Below the pieces are notes generated by a model. That model had not been told where the DNA came from. It worked only from the letters and a program-made list of their open reading frames with translations, and searched no databases. Shown one piece after another: positions 35,963 through 45,563 of a stretch of 64,000 bases of DNA (positions are counted from its first letter, which is position 1; each line of letters starts with the position of its first letter). The position numbers were made by a program, and so were the translations under genes. The stretch is from positions 682,001 to 746,000 of the forward strand of contig NZ_JAPIVS010000003.1 in assembly GCF_026239695.1 (NCBI RefSeq). Direction: 5' to 3'. The stretch comes from Pedobacter sp. MC2016-15 (lineage in GTDB: Bacteria; Bacteroidota; Bacteroidia; Sphingobacteriales; Sphingobacteriaceae).

Positions 35963-36775
35963 ATGAACGAAGAATTTTACCGCCATATCTATACAAAACA
36001 AAACCAGCTGGAGCTGATTCCTTCAAATAAAGTAATATCCGACTGGGCGGTGAACCTGTTGAATTTAGTTTACCCGGAGCGGCTCGCCGCAAGGGAATAT
36101 AGCCTGACGCAGATCGAAGAACTGTTCGGCGTCTCACAGCAGGAGCTGCTGGGTATTCTGCATACCACAAAGGCCTGCAGCAACTGTAGTATTGAGAAGG
36201 TTGCCGCAACGTTCTACAAGGACCTTCCTGAGTTATACCGGAAGATGAATACCGACATCAGGGCCACACTTGAGGGCGATCCTGCGGCGCAGAGTGAGTT
36301 TGAGATCATCAGGAGTTATCCCGGTTTTCTGGCGGTATCCTTTTACAGGATTGCCCACCATCTCCTTAAACTGGGCATTCCCCTTATTCCAAGGATACTT
36401 ACAGAATATGCCCATTCCGTAACCGGAATTGACATCCATCCCGGGGCAGTCATCGGCGAGTATCTGTTTATCGATCATGGCACCGGGATCGTGATCGGTG
36501 AAACAACCGTGATTGGTGATCATGTGAAACTCTACCAGGGAGTTACCCTGGGTGCGCTCAGTGTGGATAAATTTATGGCCAATACCAAAAGACACCCCAC
36601 GATCGGTAATCATGTGATCATTTATTCCGGGGCTACGATTCTCGGGGGCGATACCTTTATCGGTGAAAACAGTATCATCGGCGGTAACGTATGGCTGACT
36701 AAAAGTGTGCTGCCCGACTCAACTGTTTATCATCAGTCGGCCATGAAAGTAATAGAAACAAAAAACAAGAATTAG
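35963..36775 (+). CDS. cysE: Serine O-acetyltransferase
   Basis: 270 residues; transfers acetyl from acetyl-CoA to L-serine, the first step of cysteine synthesis. An alpha-helical N-terminal domain (about 1-150) is followed by left-handed beta-helix hexapeptide repeats from about 155: IDIHPGAVIGEYLFIDHG, GIVIGETTVIGDHVKLYQGV and HVIIYSGATILGGD. The catalytic Asp/His pair lies in the GIDIHP and IDHGTG motifs. The longer N terminus matches the SAT form rather than small EpsC. It stops 2 bp before cysM, giving the two-step pathway in one operon. Confidence 0.95.
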   Translation: MNEEFYRHIYTKQNQLELIPSNKVISDWAVNLLNLVYPERLAAREYSLTQIEELFGVSQQELLGILHTTKACSNCSIEKVAATFYKDLPELYRKMNTDIRATLEGDPAAQSEFEIIRSYPGFLAVSFYRIAHHLLKLGIPLIPRILTEYAHSVTGIDIHPGAVIGEYLFIDHGTGIVIGETTVIGDHVKLYQGVTLGALSVDKFMANTKRHPTIGNHVIIYSGATILGGDTFIGENSIIGGNVWLTKSVLPDSTVYHQSAMKVIETKNKN

Positions 36776-36777
36776 AC

Positions 36778-37653
36778 ATGGGAAACATTATAGACTGCAT
36801 CGGCAATACCCCATTGGTGGAAATACAGAAGTTAAATCCCAATCCTGCGGTAAAGATCTTTGCCAAGCTGGAAGGGAATAACCCTGGCGGAAGTGTCAAA
36901 GACAGAGCGGCATTGAATATGATCCGCAGTGCAATGGAACGTGGAGAAATCACCAAAGGTTCAAAACTGATTGAAGCCACCAGCGGCAACACTGGAATCG
37001 CATTAGCGATGATTGCCGGTATTTATGGATTGGACATCGAGCTGGTGATGCCCTCAAATTCTACCAGGGAACGTACATTAACCATGGAGGCCTATGGCGC
37101 AAAAGTAACTTTGCTGGAGTCTATAGAAGTATGCCGTGATTATGCTGAAGAAAAAGGTGCACAGCCAGGATATTTCCTGCTGGATCAGTTTGCCAATAAA
37201 GATAATTACCTCGCTCACTATAAAACTACAGGTCCGGAAATCTGGAGAGATACTGATCAGCAGATCACACATTTCGTCAGCTCTATGGGTACTACCGGAA
37301 GCATCATGGGAAATTCCATGTTCCTGAAAGAACAAAACCCGGAGATCCAGATTATAGGGTGCCAGCCAACTGAAGAATCGTCTATTCCTGGTATCAGAAG
37401 ATGGCCTGAAGCTTATCTGCCAAAGATTTTTGATGCAAGAAGGGTAGATCGCACGATGGATGTATCTCAGGAGGAGGCATCACGTTTTGCCCGCGAGATG
37501 GCCAGAACTGAAGGTATATTTGCCGGTATGAGCAGCGGCGGAGCATTGGCATGTTCCCTGAAACTTGCTGCAGAACTTTCCTCGGGACTGATCGTCTTTA
37601 TCGCATGCGACAGAGGAGACAGGTATTTAAGCAGCGACCTCTTTATCGGATAG
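36778..37653 (+). CDS. cysM: Cysteine synthase (O-acetylserine sulfhydrylase, CysM-like)
   Basis: 291-residue PLP enzyme that makes cysteine from O-acetylserine and sulfide or thiosulfate. The PLP lysine is K41 in NNPGGSVKDR, the substrate loop is EATSGNTGIA, and the phosphate-binding loop is SSMGTTGSIMG near 166-176. The short length and the loss of the C-terminal extension favour CysM over CysK. It is co-transcribed with cysE. A hairpin at its 3' end overlaps the stop codon and acts as the likely terminator. Confidence 0.94.
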   Translation: MGNIIDCIGNTPLVEIQKLNPNPAVKIFAKLEGNNPGGSVKDRAALNMIRSAMERGEITKGSKLIEATSGNTGIALAMIAGIYGLDIELVMPSNSTRERTLTMEAYGAKVTLLESIEVCRDYAEEKGAQPGYFLLDQFANKDNYLAHYKTTGPEIWRDTDQQITHFVSSMGTTGSIMGNSMFLKEQNPEIQIIGCQPTEESSIPGIRRWPEAYLPKIFDARRVDRTMDVSQEEASRFAREMARTEGIFAGMSSGGALACSLKLAAELSSGLIVFIACDRGDRYLSSDLFIG

Positions 37654-37679
37654 AGGCCGCTGCAAAATTTCTATTTTTT
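37631..37679 (+). terminator. Terminator overlapping the 3' end of cysM
   Basis: GCAGCG-A-CCTCT (37631-37642) pairs with AGAGG-C-CGCTGC (37652-37663), an 11-bp stem with one mismatch and a 9-nt loop. A T-rich stretch with TATTTTTT follows. The hairpin includes the cysM stop codon and sits between two convergent genes. Confidence 0.6.
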
Positions 37680-39956
37680 CTTTGGAGCACTGTAAAGCTG
37701 GGCATCAACCACAGCAATAGTCACCATATTTACAATCTCACGCACAGAACTGTCCATCTGCAAAACGTGTACAGGTTTATCCAAACCGATCAGGATTGGT
37801 CCAACAGCTTCCACATTTCCCAGTTCCTGCAGTAACTTGTAGGCGATGTTTCCAGATTCCAGATTAGGGAAGATCAACGTGTTTGCCGGACTACCTTTCA
37901 GGGTAGAGAACTCATAGTTGCCCTGTAACAGCTCACTGTTCATGGCAAAGTTAGCCTGCATCTCGCCGTCAACAATCATCGTAGGATATTTTTCTTTCAG
38001 CAATGCTGTAGCAGTCCTTGTTTTCTCCGGAACAGTTCCGTTATTGGAACCGAAGTTAGAGTAAGATAACAGCGCTACCCTTGGTGTTACGTTGAAACCT
38101 TTTACCGTTTCATGGATCATCGCAGTAATATCCACCATGTCCTGCGCTGTAGGATCAGGGTTTACCGTAGTATCTCCCAAAAATACAGGACCTTTTTTAG
38201 TCAGCATCAGGTACATACCAGCGATCTTTTTCACACCTGGTTTGGTACCGATTACCTGCAGGGCAGGTTTTAGGGTCGACTTATAATTCTTGGTCAATCC
38301 AGAGATCAGCGCATCTGCCGCACCAAACTGAATCATGCTCGCTCCATAATAGTTACGGTCGCGTACCAGCTTTCTGGCTTCGTATAAAGTAATACCGCGT
38401 CTCTGACGTCTCTGGTACAGATGTTCTGCAAATTTCTCAGAATCTTCAGTTCCCTGCCATGGATCAATAATTTCTATATCTCCCAATTCAATACCATGTT
38501 CAATGATAATCTGCTGGATGCGTGTTACACTTCCCAGCAGGATTGGTGTAGCGATACCTTCATCCTTCACAATCTGGGCAGCTTTTAAGATCTTGTAGTT
38601 ATCCGCTTCCGCAAACACAATACGCTTAGGGGCAGATTTGGCTTTGTTGGCCAGGTTTCTCAGGATCTTATCATCAGCACCCAGTCTCAGACGCAGCTCT
38701 TCCTCATAGGCAGCCCAGTCTGTAATCGTTTTACGTGCTACGCCAGAGTCGATTGCAGCCTTTGCCACAGCCGAAGAAACGATGCTGATCAGCCTGGAGT
38801 CGATCGGTTTTGGAATGATATAATCTTTACCGAATTTCAGGTTTTTAGCTTTATAAGCCAGGTTTACAATTTCCGGAACAGGGAGTTTTGTAAGTTGAGC
38901 AATAGCTTTTACTGCTGCAATCTTCATCTCTTCGTTGATGGATGTTGCCCTTACGTCGAGCGCACCACGGAAGATGTAAGGGAAGCCCAGTACATTGTTC
39001 ACCTGGTTAGGGAAGTCAGAACGCCCTGTAGCCATGATGATGTCCTTACGGCAGTTGATCGCCACGTCGTACGCGATTTCCGGATCAGGATTTGCCAGCG
39101 CAAATACGATTGGGTTTCTGGCCATCGACTGAACCATCTCTGCAGACACTACATTTGCTGCAGAAAGTCCCAGGAATACGTCTGCACCTTTCATGGCCTG
39201 CGCCATGGTGGTGATATCTTTCCTTGAGGTCGCGAAATCCATACGGATAGGGTCAAGGTCGGTACGGTCAATATTTACAATGCCGTCTTTATCAAAGACC
39301 AGCATGTTTTCTTTTTTAACCCCTAATTTCAGGTATAATTTGATGCATGATACGGCAGCAGCGCCGGCACCGCTGACAACCAGTTTAATTTTCTCCAGCT
39401 TTTTACCCTGCAGTTCACAGGCATTCATCAGCGCTGCACTGGTGATAATCGCCGTTCCATGCTGATCGTCATGCATTACAGGGATATTCATCTCCTCCTT
39501 CAGGCGTCTTTCGATCTCAAAGCACATCGGCGCCGCAATATCTTCAAGGTTGACCCCACCGAATGTAGGTTCCAATGCTTTTACTACCGTGATAAACTCG
39601 TCAACACTGGCAGCATTTACTTCCAGGTCGAACACATCAATGTCTGCAAATATTTTGAACAGCAGTCCTTTACCTTCCATTACCGGCTTGCTCGCTGCAG
39701 GACCGATATTTCCTAAACCAAGAACCGCTGTACCGTTACTGATGACGGCAACCAGATTTCCTTTAGCTGTATACTTATATACATCTTCAGGATTTCTGTA
39801 GATCTCCATACATGGTTCTGCAACTCCGGGCGAATAGGCTAGTGCTAAATCTCGTTGTGAATTGGTAGGTTTGGATGGCACCACCTCTATTTTACCTGGT
39901 CTGCCATTCGAGTGATAATCTAATGCGTCCCGCTTACGGTTTGTTGTATTACTCAT
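37671..39956 (-). CDS. maeB: NADP-dependent malic enzyme with phosphotransacetylase-like domain
   Basis: 761 residues; decarboxylates malate to pyruvate and CO2 with NADP. The malic enzyme half (about 1-425) has [43 protein letters not shown], the catalytic stretch [11 protein letters not shown] and the Rossmann loop [14 protein letters not shown]. The C-terminal half (about 430-761) is phosphate acetyltransferase-like; in E. coli MaeB the equivalent domain is regulatory, binding acetyl-CoA. Length matches the family. It is divergent from the desaturase gene. A 6-bp hairpin with a four-base loop (39985-40000) lies in its leader. Confidence 0.96.
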   Translation of the reverse strand: MSNTTNRKRDALDYHSNGRPGKIEVVPSKPTNSQRDLALAYSPGVAEPCMEIYRNPEDVYKYTAKGNLVAVISNGTAVLGLGNIGPAASKPVMEGKGLLFKIFADIDVFDLEVNAASVDEFITVVKALEPTFGGVNLEDIAAPMCFEIERRLKEEMNIPVMHDDQHGTAIITSAALMNACELQGKKLEKIKLVVSGAGAAAVSCIKLYLKLGVKKENMLVFDKDGIVNIDRTDLDPIRMDFATSRKDITTMAQAMKGADVFLGLSAANVVSAEMVQSMARNPIVFALANPDPEIAYDVAINCRKDIIMATGRSDFPNQVNNVLGFPYIFRGALDVRATSINEEMKIAAVKAIAQLTKLPVPEIVNLAYKAKNLKFGKDYIIPKPIDSRLISIVSSAVAKAAIDSGVARKTITDWAAYEEELRLRLGADDKILRNLANKAKSAPKRIVFAEADNYKILKAAQIVKDEGIATPILLGSVTRIQQIIIEHGIELGDIEIIDPWQGTEDSEKFAEHLYQRRQRRGITLYEARKLVRDRNYYGASMIQFGAADALISGLTKNYKSTLKPALQVIGTKPGVKKIAGMYLMLTKKGPVFLGDTTVNPDPTAQDMVDITAMIHETVKGFNVTPRVALLSYSNFGSNNGTVPEKTRTATALLKEKYPTMIVDGEMQANFAMNSELLQGNYEFSTLKGSPANTLIFPNLESGNIAYKLLQELGNVEAVGPILIGLDKPVHVLQMDSSVREIVNMVTIAVVDAQLYSAPKKK

Positions 39957-40164
39957 CTTGTATATGCTTCGTGATTTTTTGCTGGAAGACCGCTGTCTTC
40001 AACAAATTCAAATAAAAGGACGAAAGTAGGTATATGTTTAAAATAATACTAGCATTCAGGGTTGAATTTCCGAAATAACATTATATGTATTCACATTTAA
40101 TCCAAATAGTTGCTGAAATGCCAAAAATGTAACGTACTTTACAGACTTAAATAATTGCATTAAT

Positions 40165-41181
40165 ATGACATTCCTAAATGTGGTATTAGATCCTCCGGCA
40201 TACGGTTGGGCAGATACCAATGGTAATCTCTCTAAACCTACTCCTAAACAGATCTTTACCGAGTTTTTTAGCAGACTGAATATCTTTAATAACAAGAAGA
40301 ACTGGCTGCCCTTTTACAGCTGGTCTAAAGTACTGATATCAGTACCTTTTCTCATGCTTTTCATCTTTCAGTATTTTAGCTGGGGATTGCTTGCTGTAGC
40401 ATTTGTTTACAGTATGATCATCATGGGTACACATGGAACAATCTGGCATCACAGATATTGTACCCATAACGCTTATACATTCAGAAATAAGTTCTGGCGC
40501 TTTTTTACGCAGAACCTGACGATATCCATGATCCCTGAAGAGATTTATGTGGTTTCTCATCACGTACACCACGAGAAATCTGACATGCCGGGAGATCCAT
40601 ATAATGCTTCGGGAGGATTTTTGTACTGCTTTCTCGCAGATGTAAATCACCAGCCGATTGCAAAGGACCTCTCTGAAGCCGACTATCAGCGTGCGGTGAA
40701 ACTCATGGTCAATACGGGGATTACGCCAAACACCTATACTCAGTATCAGAAATGGGGATCTATCGCCAACCCTTACAGAACTGTGCTTTCATGGATGCTC
40801 AACTGGGGCTTCTGGGCAGCTGTATTCTTTTTGATTGGTGGTTTCCCAATGGTATGTGCGGTATTTGGGGCTGCAGGTGTCTGGGCAGTAGGCGTGAGGA
40901 CCTTTAACTATGAGGGTCACGGAAAAGGAAAAGACATGCGCAGGGACAATTGTGATTTCAACCGTGAGGATATGTCTATCAATCAGCTGTGGCCTGGTTA
41001 TGTGGCCGGAGAGTGGCACAATAACCACCATTTGTATCCTGTAAGTGCAAGAACGGGTTTTCTGCCGCATCAGTTTGACCTGGCCTGGTGTTATATCCGC
41101 CTGATGTATACCCTGGGTCCGGTAACCAGCTTCAAAGATTCCAAAGTAGAGTTTCTTGAAAATCATTACCATAAAAAGTAA
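40165..41181 (+). CDS. Acyl-CoA / fatty acid desaturase
   Basis: 338-residue integral membrane di-iron enzyme that introduces a double bond into acyl chains for membrane fluidity. The histidine boxes are HHRYCTH (H95-H101), HHVHHE (H132-H136) and HNNHHLYP (H285-H289), spaced as in delta-9 desaturases. Hydrophobic segments lie at about 50-90 and 205-245. The next gene begins 6 bp later. Its position beside maeB is suggestive because desaturation and fatty acid synthesis use NADPH, which malic enzyme supplies, but this is inference. Confidence 0.94.
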   Translation: MTFLNVVLDPPAYGWADTNGNLSKPTPKQIFTEFFSRLNIFNNKKNWLPFYSWSKVLISVPFLMLFIFQYFSWGLLAVAFVYSMIIMGTHGTIWHHRYCTHNAYTFRNKFWRFFTQNLTISMIPEEIYVVSHHVHHEKSDMPGDPYNASGGFLYCFLADVNHQPIAKDLSEADYQRAVKLMVNTGITPNTYTQYQKWGSIANPYRTVLSWMLNWGFWAAVFFLIGGFPMVCAVFGAAGVWAVGVRTFNYEGHGKGKDMRRDNCDFNREDMSINQLWPGYVAGEWHNNHHLYPVSARTGFLPHQFDLAWCYIRLMYTLGPVTSFKDSKVEFLENHYHKK

Positions 41182-41187
41182 GCAGTT

Positions 41188-41649
41188 ATGTATTCTAAGG
41201 AACAGGCTTCTAAGTTAAAAGAGGCATTCTGGACCACATTTGGACAATATATCGCTCCTCATCCCTCCGCTGAGGGTTTAAAAGTCAACTGGATAAATTA
41301 CAAGACCGGCATCAGACACCTGCATTTCAAAATGCAGGCTGATCACCGTTCTGCCAGTATTGCTATTGAGCTGTCACATCCCGATCCGGGTATGCAGGAA
41401 TTGATCTTCGAACAGTTTAGCGCCTTCAGAAAATTACTGAGTTCCTACCTGAATGAAGACTGGGATTGGCAATTGCATCTAACAGATGAAAATTATAAGA
41501 CAGTCAGCCGTATCAGTAAGACACTGGAAGGTGTCAGTATTTTCAAAGAAGAAGACTGGGCGGCCCTGATTTCCTTTTTCAAACCCAGAATCATAGCGCT
41601 CGACGAATTCTGGTCTGATGCCAGTCATAGTTTCGACCTGTTCAGATAA
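41188..41649 (+). CDS. DUF4268 domain protein
   Basis: 153-residue soluble protein with the DUF4268 pattern: EQASKLKEAFWTTFGQYIAPHP, LKVNWINYKTGIRHLHFKM and ALDEFWSDASHSFDLF. This domain is often found at the C terminus of nuclease-like or DNA-modification proteins; here it stands alone. Function is unknown. It begins 6 bp after the desaturase stop, so the two are probably co-transcribed. Confidence 0.82.
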   Translation: MYSKEQASKLKEAFWTTFGQYIAPHPSAEGLKVNWINYKTGIRHLHFKMQADHRSASIAIELSHPDPGMQELIFEQFSAFRKLLSSYLNEDWDWQLHLTDENYKTVSRISKTLEGVSIFKEEDWAALISFFKPRIIALDEFWSDASHSFDLFR

Positions 41650-41651
41650 AA

Positions 41652-41682
41652 CTTGTGATAAAGCAGGTATTATCTACCTTTG
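41652..41682 (+). promoter_or_regulatory. Promoter of the PfkB kinase gene
   Basis: CTTG at 41652-41655 and TACCTTTG (exact -7 box) at 41675-41682 are 19 bp apart, the standard spacing for Bacteroidota. It predicts a leader of about 40 nt before the ATG at 41728. Confidence 0.6.
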
Positions 41683-41727
41683 CAAATCAGCTCTCATATT
41701 CAGCTGTTAAACTATAAATAAGGATAG

Positions 41728-42606
41728 ATGTACGATATTTGTTGCATAGGGCATATTACATTAGACAGGATAGTAACCAGCACGGCTGAAAAACACATGG
41801 CCGGGGGCACTTCGTTTTACTTTTCAAACGCCTTGCGCCAGATGGATGTAGCATACGGACTGGTAACGGCGATTGCAGAAACTGAGATGCCTTTTGTCGA
41901 CGATCTGCGTAACATGGGCACTGAGGTGATTGTATTCCCGAGTGCTAAAACCGTTTATTTTGAGAACATCTACTCTGCAAACCTGGATCACCGTACACAA
42001 CGTGTATTACAGGAATCAGACCCCTTTTCTGTAGAACAGCTGCGTGATATCCAGGCAAAAATCTTCCATTTGGGGCCACTGCTCGCGAATGATATTCCCG
42101 TAGAACTGATCAAAGATCTTTCAGAGCGGGGCAAAGTCTCGCTGGATGTTCAGGGTTATCTGCGTGAGGTGAGCGGCCAGCGTGTATGTGCTGTGGACTG
42201 GTTTGAGAAAAAAGAGGCCCTTAAATATGTACATACTGTTAAAGCTGATGACGCAGAGCTGGAAATCCTGACCGGCATCAAAGGCATTGAAGAGGGCGCC
42301 AGGGAACTGGCGAGCTGGGGGGTAAAGGAAGTTGTCGTTACGCTGGCAAGTCTGGGTTCAGTGATTTATGCCGATGGGAAATTTTATGATATCCCCGCTT
42401 ATCAGCCCGCTGCAGAAATTGATGCTACAGGCTGTGGCGATACCTATATTGCAGGATACCTCTACCAACGCGTAAAAGGAGCAGGTATTCAGGAAGCCGG
42501 GGAGTTTGGTGCGGCAATGGCAAGTTTAAAAATAGAATCTTCTGGTCCTTTTGATGGAACTGCAGAAGATGTCAAAAAAAAATTATTAGTAGATAAAGAA
42601 AAATAA
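41728..42606 (+). CDS. PfkB-family carbohydrate kinase
   Basis: 292 residues; ATP-dependent kinase of the ribokinase fold. The N-terminal region MYDICCIGHITLDRI and MAGGTSFYFSNAL matches the substrate-binding motif 1 region. Motif 2 is EIDATGCGDTYIAGYLY with catalytic base D238. The protein lacks clear signatures of fructokinase or ribokinase, and the phosphorylated sugar or nucleoside cannot be named. It is monocistronic with its own promoter; the downstream 378 bp contain the candidate small RNA. Confidence 0.88.
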   Translation: MYDICCIGHITLDRIVTSTAEKHMAGGTSFYFSNALRQMDVAYGLVTAIAETEMPFVDDLRNMGTEVIVFPSAKTVYFENIYSANLDHRTQRVLQESDPFSVEQLRDIQAKIFHLGPLLANDIPVELIKDLSERGKVSLDVQGYLREVSGQRVCAVDWFEKKEALKYVHTVKADDAELEILTGIKGIEEGARELASWGVKEVVVTLASLGSVIYADGKFYDIPAYQPAAEIDATGCGDTYIAGYLYQRVKGAGIQEAGEFGAAMASLKIESSGPFDGTAEDVKKKLLVDKEK

Positions 42607-42701
42607 AACGCGATTTCAAGCATTCTGAGCGTGTTTTTCGACATTTCTGAACTTTTTATTCGTCATGGAAATGTTTTTTTGAAAAAAAATCTATAGTGTA
42701 G

Positions 42702-42732
42702 TTTGTACACTATTAAATAGTTTGTATATTTG
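42702..42732 (+). promoter_or_regulatory. Consensus promoter of the candidate small RNA
   Basis: TTTG at 42702-42705 and TATATTTG at 42725-42732 with exactly 19 bp between them. Both elements match the Bacteroidota vegetative consensus perfectly. No ORF follows for over 240 bp. Confidence 0.65.
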
Positions 42733-42736
42733 TATC

Positions 42737-42874
42737 AACAACAAAAGAAAAACACTTCCGATAAGTTGCTAAAACATTTTAGTAACTAGGAATTTAAGAG
42801 AAAACCCGTTCATACAGGTTTATATTTGGTTAGAATAGGGATGAGTCTGGATGGATCAACCCTTTCTTTTTTTT
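42737..42874 (+). ncRNA. Candidate small regulatory RNA, about 135 nt
   Basis: Defined by a perfect promoter and a terminator. The predicted start is about 42737. Hairpin 1 at 42765-42786 pairs GTTGCTAAAA with TTTTAGTAAC (one G-T pair). Hairpin 2 at 42802-42821 pairs AAACC-C-GT with AC-A-GGTTT around a TCAT loop. The terminator stem (42838-42862) ends in eight T residues. No start codon with a credible reading frame is present. It does not match tmRNA, RNase P or SRP RNA by eye; a 6S-like role was considered but is not supported. Targets are unknown. Confidence 0.5.
42838..42874 (+). terminator. Rho-independent terminator of the candidate small RNA
   Basis: GGG-A-TGA-G-TC pairs with GG-A-TCA-A-CCC around a five-base loop, with two symmetrical purine mismatches, followed by TTTC and eight T residues (42867-42874). 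Confidence 0.6.
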
Positions 42875-42984
42875 ATACCAATCCTAATTCTCTTCTCCGC
42901 TGCATATTTTTCGCAGAATCTCCTTACAACAATTTTATCTGAATGAATTAATATTAACTTTGGTCAAAGCTATATAATTTAGCA

Positions 42985-44307
42985 ATGATCCATATGAAGA
43001 AAGTTACGCTACTATTTTTTTTGATGTTCCTTACTACAGCATCATTTTCGCAGGGGATGATCAGTCTCTTTGGCCGTGCAAATGATTTCTTTGACCTGTT
43101 GAGTCAGCAGAAATTCACAGAAGCCCAGGCATTTTTTGATACCAATATGCAAGCCAAGGTTCCTGCTACCGAATTGGAAAAACTATGGACAGAACTCAAT
43201 AAGCGTTACGGCAAATTTGAATCTGCAGCAGCGGTACAGGGAAAAAATCAGGGTGAATACTTCAGCGTGATCATAGATGCTAAATTTGCCAATGATACGG
43301 AGTCCTTTATTATGGGCTTTGATAAAACGGAAAAGATTGTAGGCTTTTTCCTCAAACCAAAATCTACGGCAGCTACCTATCTTAATCCTGCATACGCAGA
43401 TACTACCTTATACAGTTCCAAAGAAATATATGTGACCACTCCGGGGCATAGTCTCGTAGGGATGCTGACTACCCCAAAGAAGGCCACAAATTATCCCATT
43501 GTCGTTTTGGTACACGGTTCAGGTCCAAGCGACATGGACGAGACGGTTGGCCCTAATAAACCTTTTAAAGATCTTGCAGCAGGTTTGGCTGCCAAAGGGA
43601 TAGCCAGTATCAGATACGTCAAACGCACCATGATTTACTCAGGAGAATTTGGGGGTGTATTTACCGTGAAGGAAGAGACCGTAGATGATGCAGTGGCAGC
43701 AGTAGCCCTTGCCTCAACCTTGCCGGGAATAGACAAAAAAGAGATTTACCTCTTTGGTCACAGTCTCGGCGGAATGCTTGCCCCGAAGATAGCTACCCTG
43801 GCTCCATCGCTGAAAGGACTGATCCTGGCAGCCGCTCCGGCCCGGAAATTTGCCGATCTGATGGCTGAGCAAAGTCAATACTTATATGATTTGTCAAAAG
43901 ACACCTCTCAAATTGTCAAAAAACAACTTACAGATGCCTTGAAAGAAGTGGAAAAAAGCAGGATTACTCAGATAGGCAGCATGAAACCTGACTCATCAAT
44001 CCTGGGTATTCCCGTGTCTTACTGGGTGGACCTGAATAACTACAATCAGGTAGAGACTGCGAAAAAATTAAATAAACGCATGCTGATTTTCCAGGGAGCA
44101 CATGATTTTCAGGTGGGAACGGCCGATTTTGAAGCATGGAAAACTGCTCTGGGTAAAAAAAGTAATGTGACCCTGAAATTATACCCCGATCTGAATCATT
44201 TGCTCAGCTCACAACTTGAAAAGGGCTCCGTCCTACAGTATCAACAGGCCGCAAGTGTATCAGAAACCCTGATCAATGATATTGTTGCCTGGATTAAACA
44301 GAAATAG
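42985..44307 (+). CDS. Exported alpha/beta hydrolase with N-terminal DUF3887-like domain
   Basis: 440 residues with a signal peptide (TTASFSQ cleavage near residue 23). An NTF2/DUF3887-like domain (about 30-135) with FFDLLSQQKFTEAQAFFD precedes the hydrolase domain. The catalytic triad is readable: S260 in GHSLGG, D374 in GAHDFQVG and H405 in LNHLL; HGSGPSDMDE supplies the oxyanion region. Substrate is unknown; dienelactone-hydrolase-like or esterase activity is typical. An alternative start at 42994 shortens it by three residues. A strong terminator follows. Confidence 0.9.
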   Translation: MIHMKKVTLLFFLMFLTTASFSQGMISLFGRANDFFDLLSQQKFTEAQAFFDTNMQAKVPATELEKLWTELNKRYGKFESAAAVQGKNQGEYFSVIIDAKFANDTESFIMGFDKTEKIVGFFLKPKSTAATYLNPAYADTTLYSSKEIYVTTPGHSLVGMLTTPKKATNYPIVVLVHGSGPSDMDETVGPNKPFKDLAAGLAAKGIASIRYVKRTMIYSGEFGGVFTVKEETVDDAVAAVALASTLPGIDKKEIYLFGHSLGGMLAPKIATLAPSLKGLILAAAPARKFADLMAEQSQYLYDLSKDTSQIVKKQLTDALKEVEKSRITQIGSMKPDSSILGIPVSYWVDLNNYNQVETAKKLNKRMLIFQGAHDFQVGTADFEAWKTALGKKSNVTLKLYPDLNHLLSSQLEKGSVLQYQQAASVSETLINDIVAWIKQK

Positions 44308-44378
44308 CAACCAGCCAAAGCTGCAGGATACAGCAGAACTGTATTGCTGAATCAGCCTGGTGTAAAATATACACGATG

Positions 44379-44405
44379 AATGAGGGGGAACCCTCATTTT
44401 TTTTT
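44379..44405 (+). terminator. Terminator between the hydrolase and the HAD gene
   Basis: An 8-bp perfect stem (AATGAGGG/CCCTCATT, 44379-44398) with loop GGAA and a long T run (through 44405). The T run merges with the next gene's -7-like box TTACTTTG at 44404-44411. Confidence 0.9.
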
Positions 44406-44416
44406 ACTTTGTAGCG

Positions 44417-45082
44417 ATGACAAAATTTAAAGCACTACTTTTCGATCTTGACGGTACTCTCGTAGACTCAGAACATTTTCATTTTAATACCTGGAACGAA
44501 CTCCTTGCAGAATCTAATATTCAGCTGGAATATACCGACTTCCTGAAAAACTATGCCGGTATTCCATTGCCTGGAAATGCGGCAAGGCTGAAGGAACTTT
44601 ACCACATTGAATCCCCACTGGAATTGCTCATCTCACGTAAGGAAAACTTAACGGTAGAGCGCTTGAGAACCAGTGTCATTAATCTGATGCCCTTTGTACA
44701 GGAAACCCTTGATTTCTTTAAGAGCAGGGGACTTCAGATGGTGCTGGTGACTGCAAGTAAAAGACCTGATGTAGATGAAATGTTCAAAAAGAACGGTCTT
44801 GATCAATACTTTGATTTCCTGGTCACCAGGAGCGATGTAACCAATAGCAAGCCTGATCCCGAATCATATAACCTGGCAGTAGAAAAACTTGGATTGCAGA
44901 AATCAGAATGCCTGGTTTTCGAAGATACCTTAAATGGACTCCGTGCCGCTAAAGCAGCCGGCCTCACTTGTTTCGCCGTACAAGCTAATACCGATGATCA
45001 TAATAAACTCGCCGATGCGGATCATATATTCCTCGATTTTCAGGTGGTGAGAGAGTTTTTGGTGGAGAATGAGCTGATTTAA
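44417..45082 (+). CDS. HAD-superfamily phosphatase (beta-phosphoglucomutase-like)
   Basis: 221 residues, cytosolic. Motif I is LLFDLDGTLVDS with nucleophile D10 and acid D12; motif II is the Thr in VLVTASKRPDV; motif III lysine is in TNSKPDPESY; motif IV is VFEDTLNGLRAAKAAG. The helical cap after motif I places it in subfamily IA, like beta-phosphoglucomutase and GPH phosphatases. Substrate is unknown. The ATG is 5 bp after a TTACTTTG box, so its mRNA may be nearly leaderless. Confidence 0.9.
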   Translation: MTKFKALLFDLDGTLVDSEHFHFNTWNELLAESNIQLEYTDFLKNYAGIPLPGNAARLKELYHIESPLELLISRKENLTVERLRTSVINLMPFVQETLDFFKSRGLQMVLVTASKRPDVDEMFKKNGLDQYFDFLVTRSDVTNSKPDPESYNLAVEKLGLQKSECLVFEDTLNGLRAAKAAGLTCFAVQANTDDHNKLADADHIFLDFQVVREFLVENELI

Positions 45083-45104
45083 CAGCTGAGTATTACAATG
45101 ATAG

Positions 45105-45143
45105 ATAAAAAGAAACGGGGATAAGCCTAAGACCTATCCCCGT
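45105..45143 (-). terminator. Terminator of the minus-strand small ORF
   Basis: A perfect 9-bp stem (ACGGGGATA at 45115-45123, complement at 45135-45143) is followed on the minus strand by TTTCTTTTT. It lies about 65 bp after the stop of the 81-residue gene. On the plus strand it lacks a T run. Confidence 0.7.
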
Positions 45144-45207
45144 CATCTAAATTAACGCTCTCCATATAAAGACGCTGATATCATCAGTTTATTATACGTC
45201 TGACAAA

Positions 45208-45453
45208 TTATTTTTTTGCGTTTTCCAGATAAACGGTCAGAATGCTTTTCAAATACAATTCTGGTTTTGGCATATTGATCACTGTACCAGGCTCTTTGTC
45301 CTGTGATTGCTTGATATAATTCGCCTTGATCTTTCCCCAGTCTTTAGAATATAATTCTATAAATTTCTCTACAAACTGTTTATCGGTATAATCTGTCGGA
45401 AGCTTACTGAGTACAACTGCTATCTTCTCTTCTTTTTTATGTAATACTGCCAT
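45208..45453 (-). CDS. Small conserved-looking hypothetical protein
   Basis: 81 residues, Lys-rich, no signal peptide, predicted mostly helical (EEKIAVVLSKLPTDYTDKQF and VEKFIELYSKDWGKIKANYI). ATG start, own terminator and lack of an opposing ORF support a real gene. The pattern of LPxxYTxxxFVxxFxELYxxDWxKI recalls short accessory proteins of Bacteroidota without a known domain. It is divergent from the YciF-like gene. Function unknown. Confidence 0.6.
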   Translation of the reverse strand: MAVLHKKEEKIAVVLSKLPTDYTDKQFVEKFIELYSKDWGKIKANYIKQSQDKEPGTVINMPKPELYLKSILTVYLENAKK

Positions 45454-45563
45454 GATGGTTTTTTAATGTGATAAAGGTACGCTTATTTGTTAAGCTAAAC
45501 TTTTATCCTGTCCATTTGTTTGTACGATGTTACGCATTGCATTGTTCATCAAATTCAAAATTT

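Larger units (their letters stand above)
42607..42984. other. Intergenic region holding a candidate small RNA
   Basis: This 378-bp gap has no plausible ORF. It contains a complete promoter at 42702-42732, hairpins at 42765-42786 and 42802-42821, and a terminator at 42838-42874. The remaining 42875-42984 is A+T-rich and carries a weak TAATTTAG -7-like box before the next gene. Confidence 0.6.
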
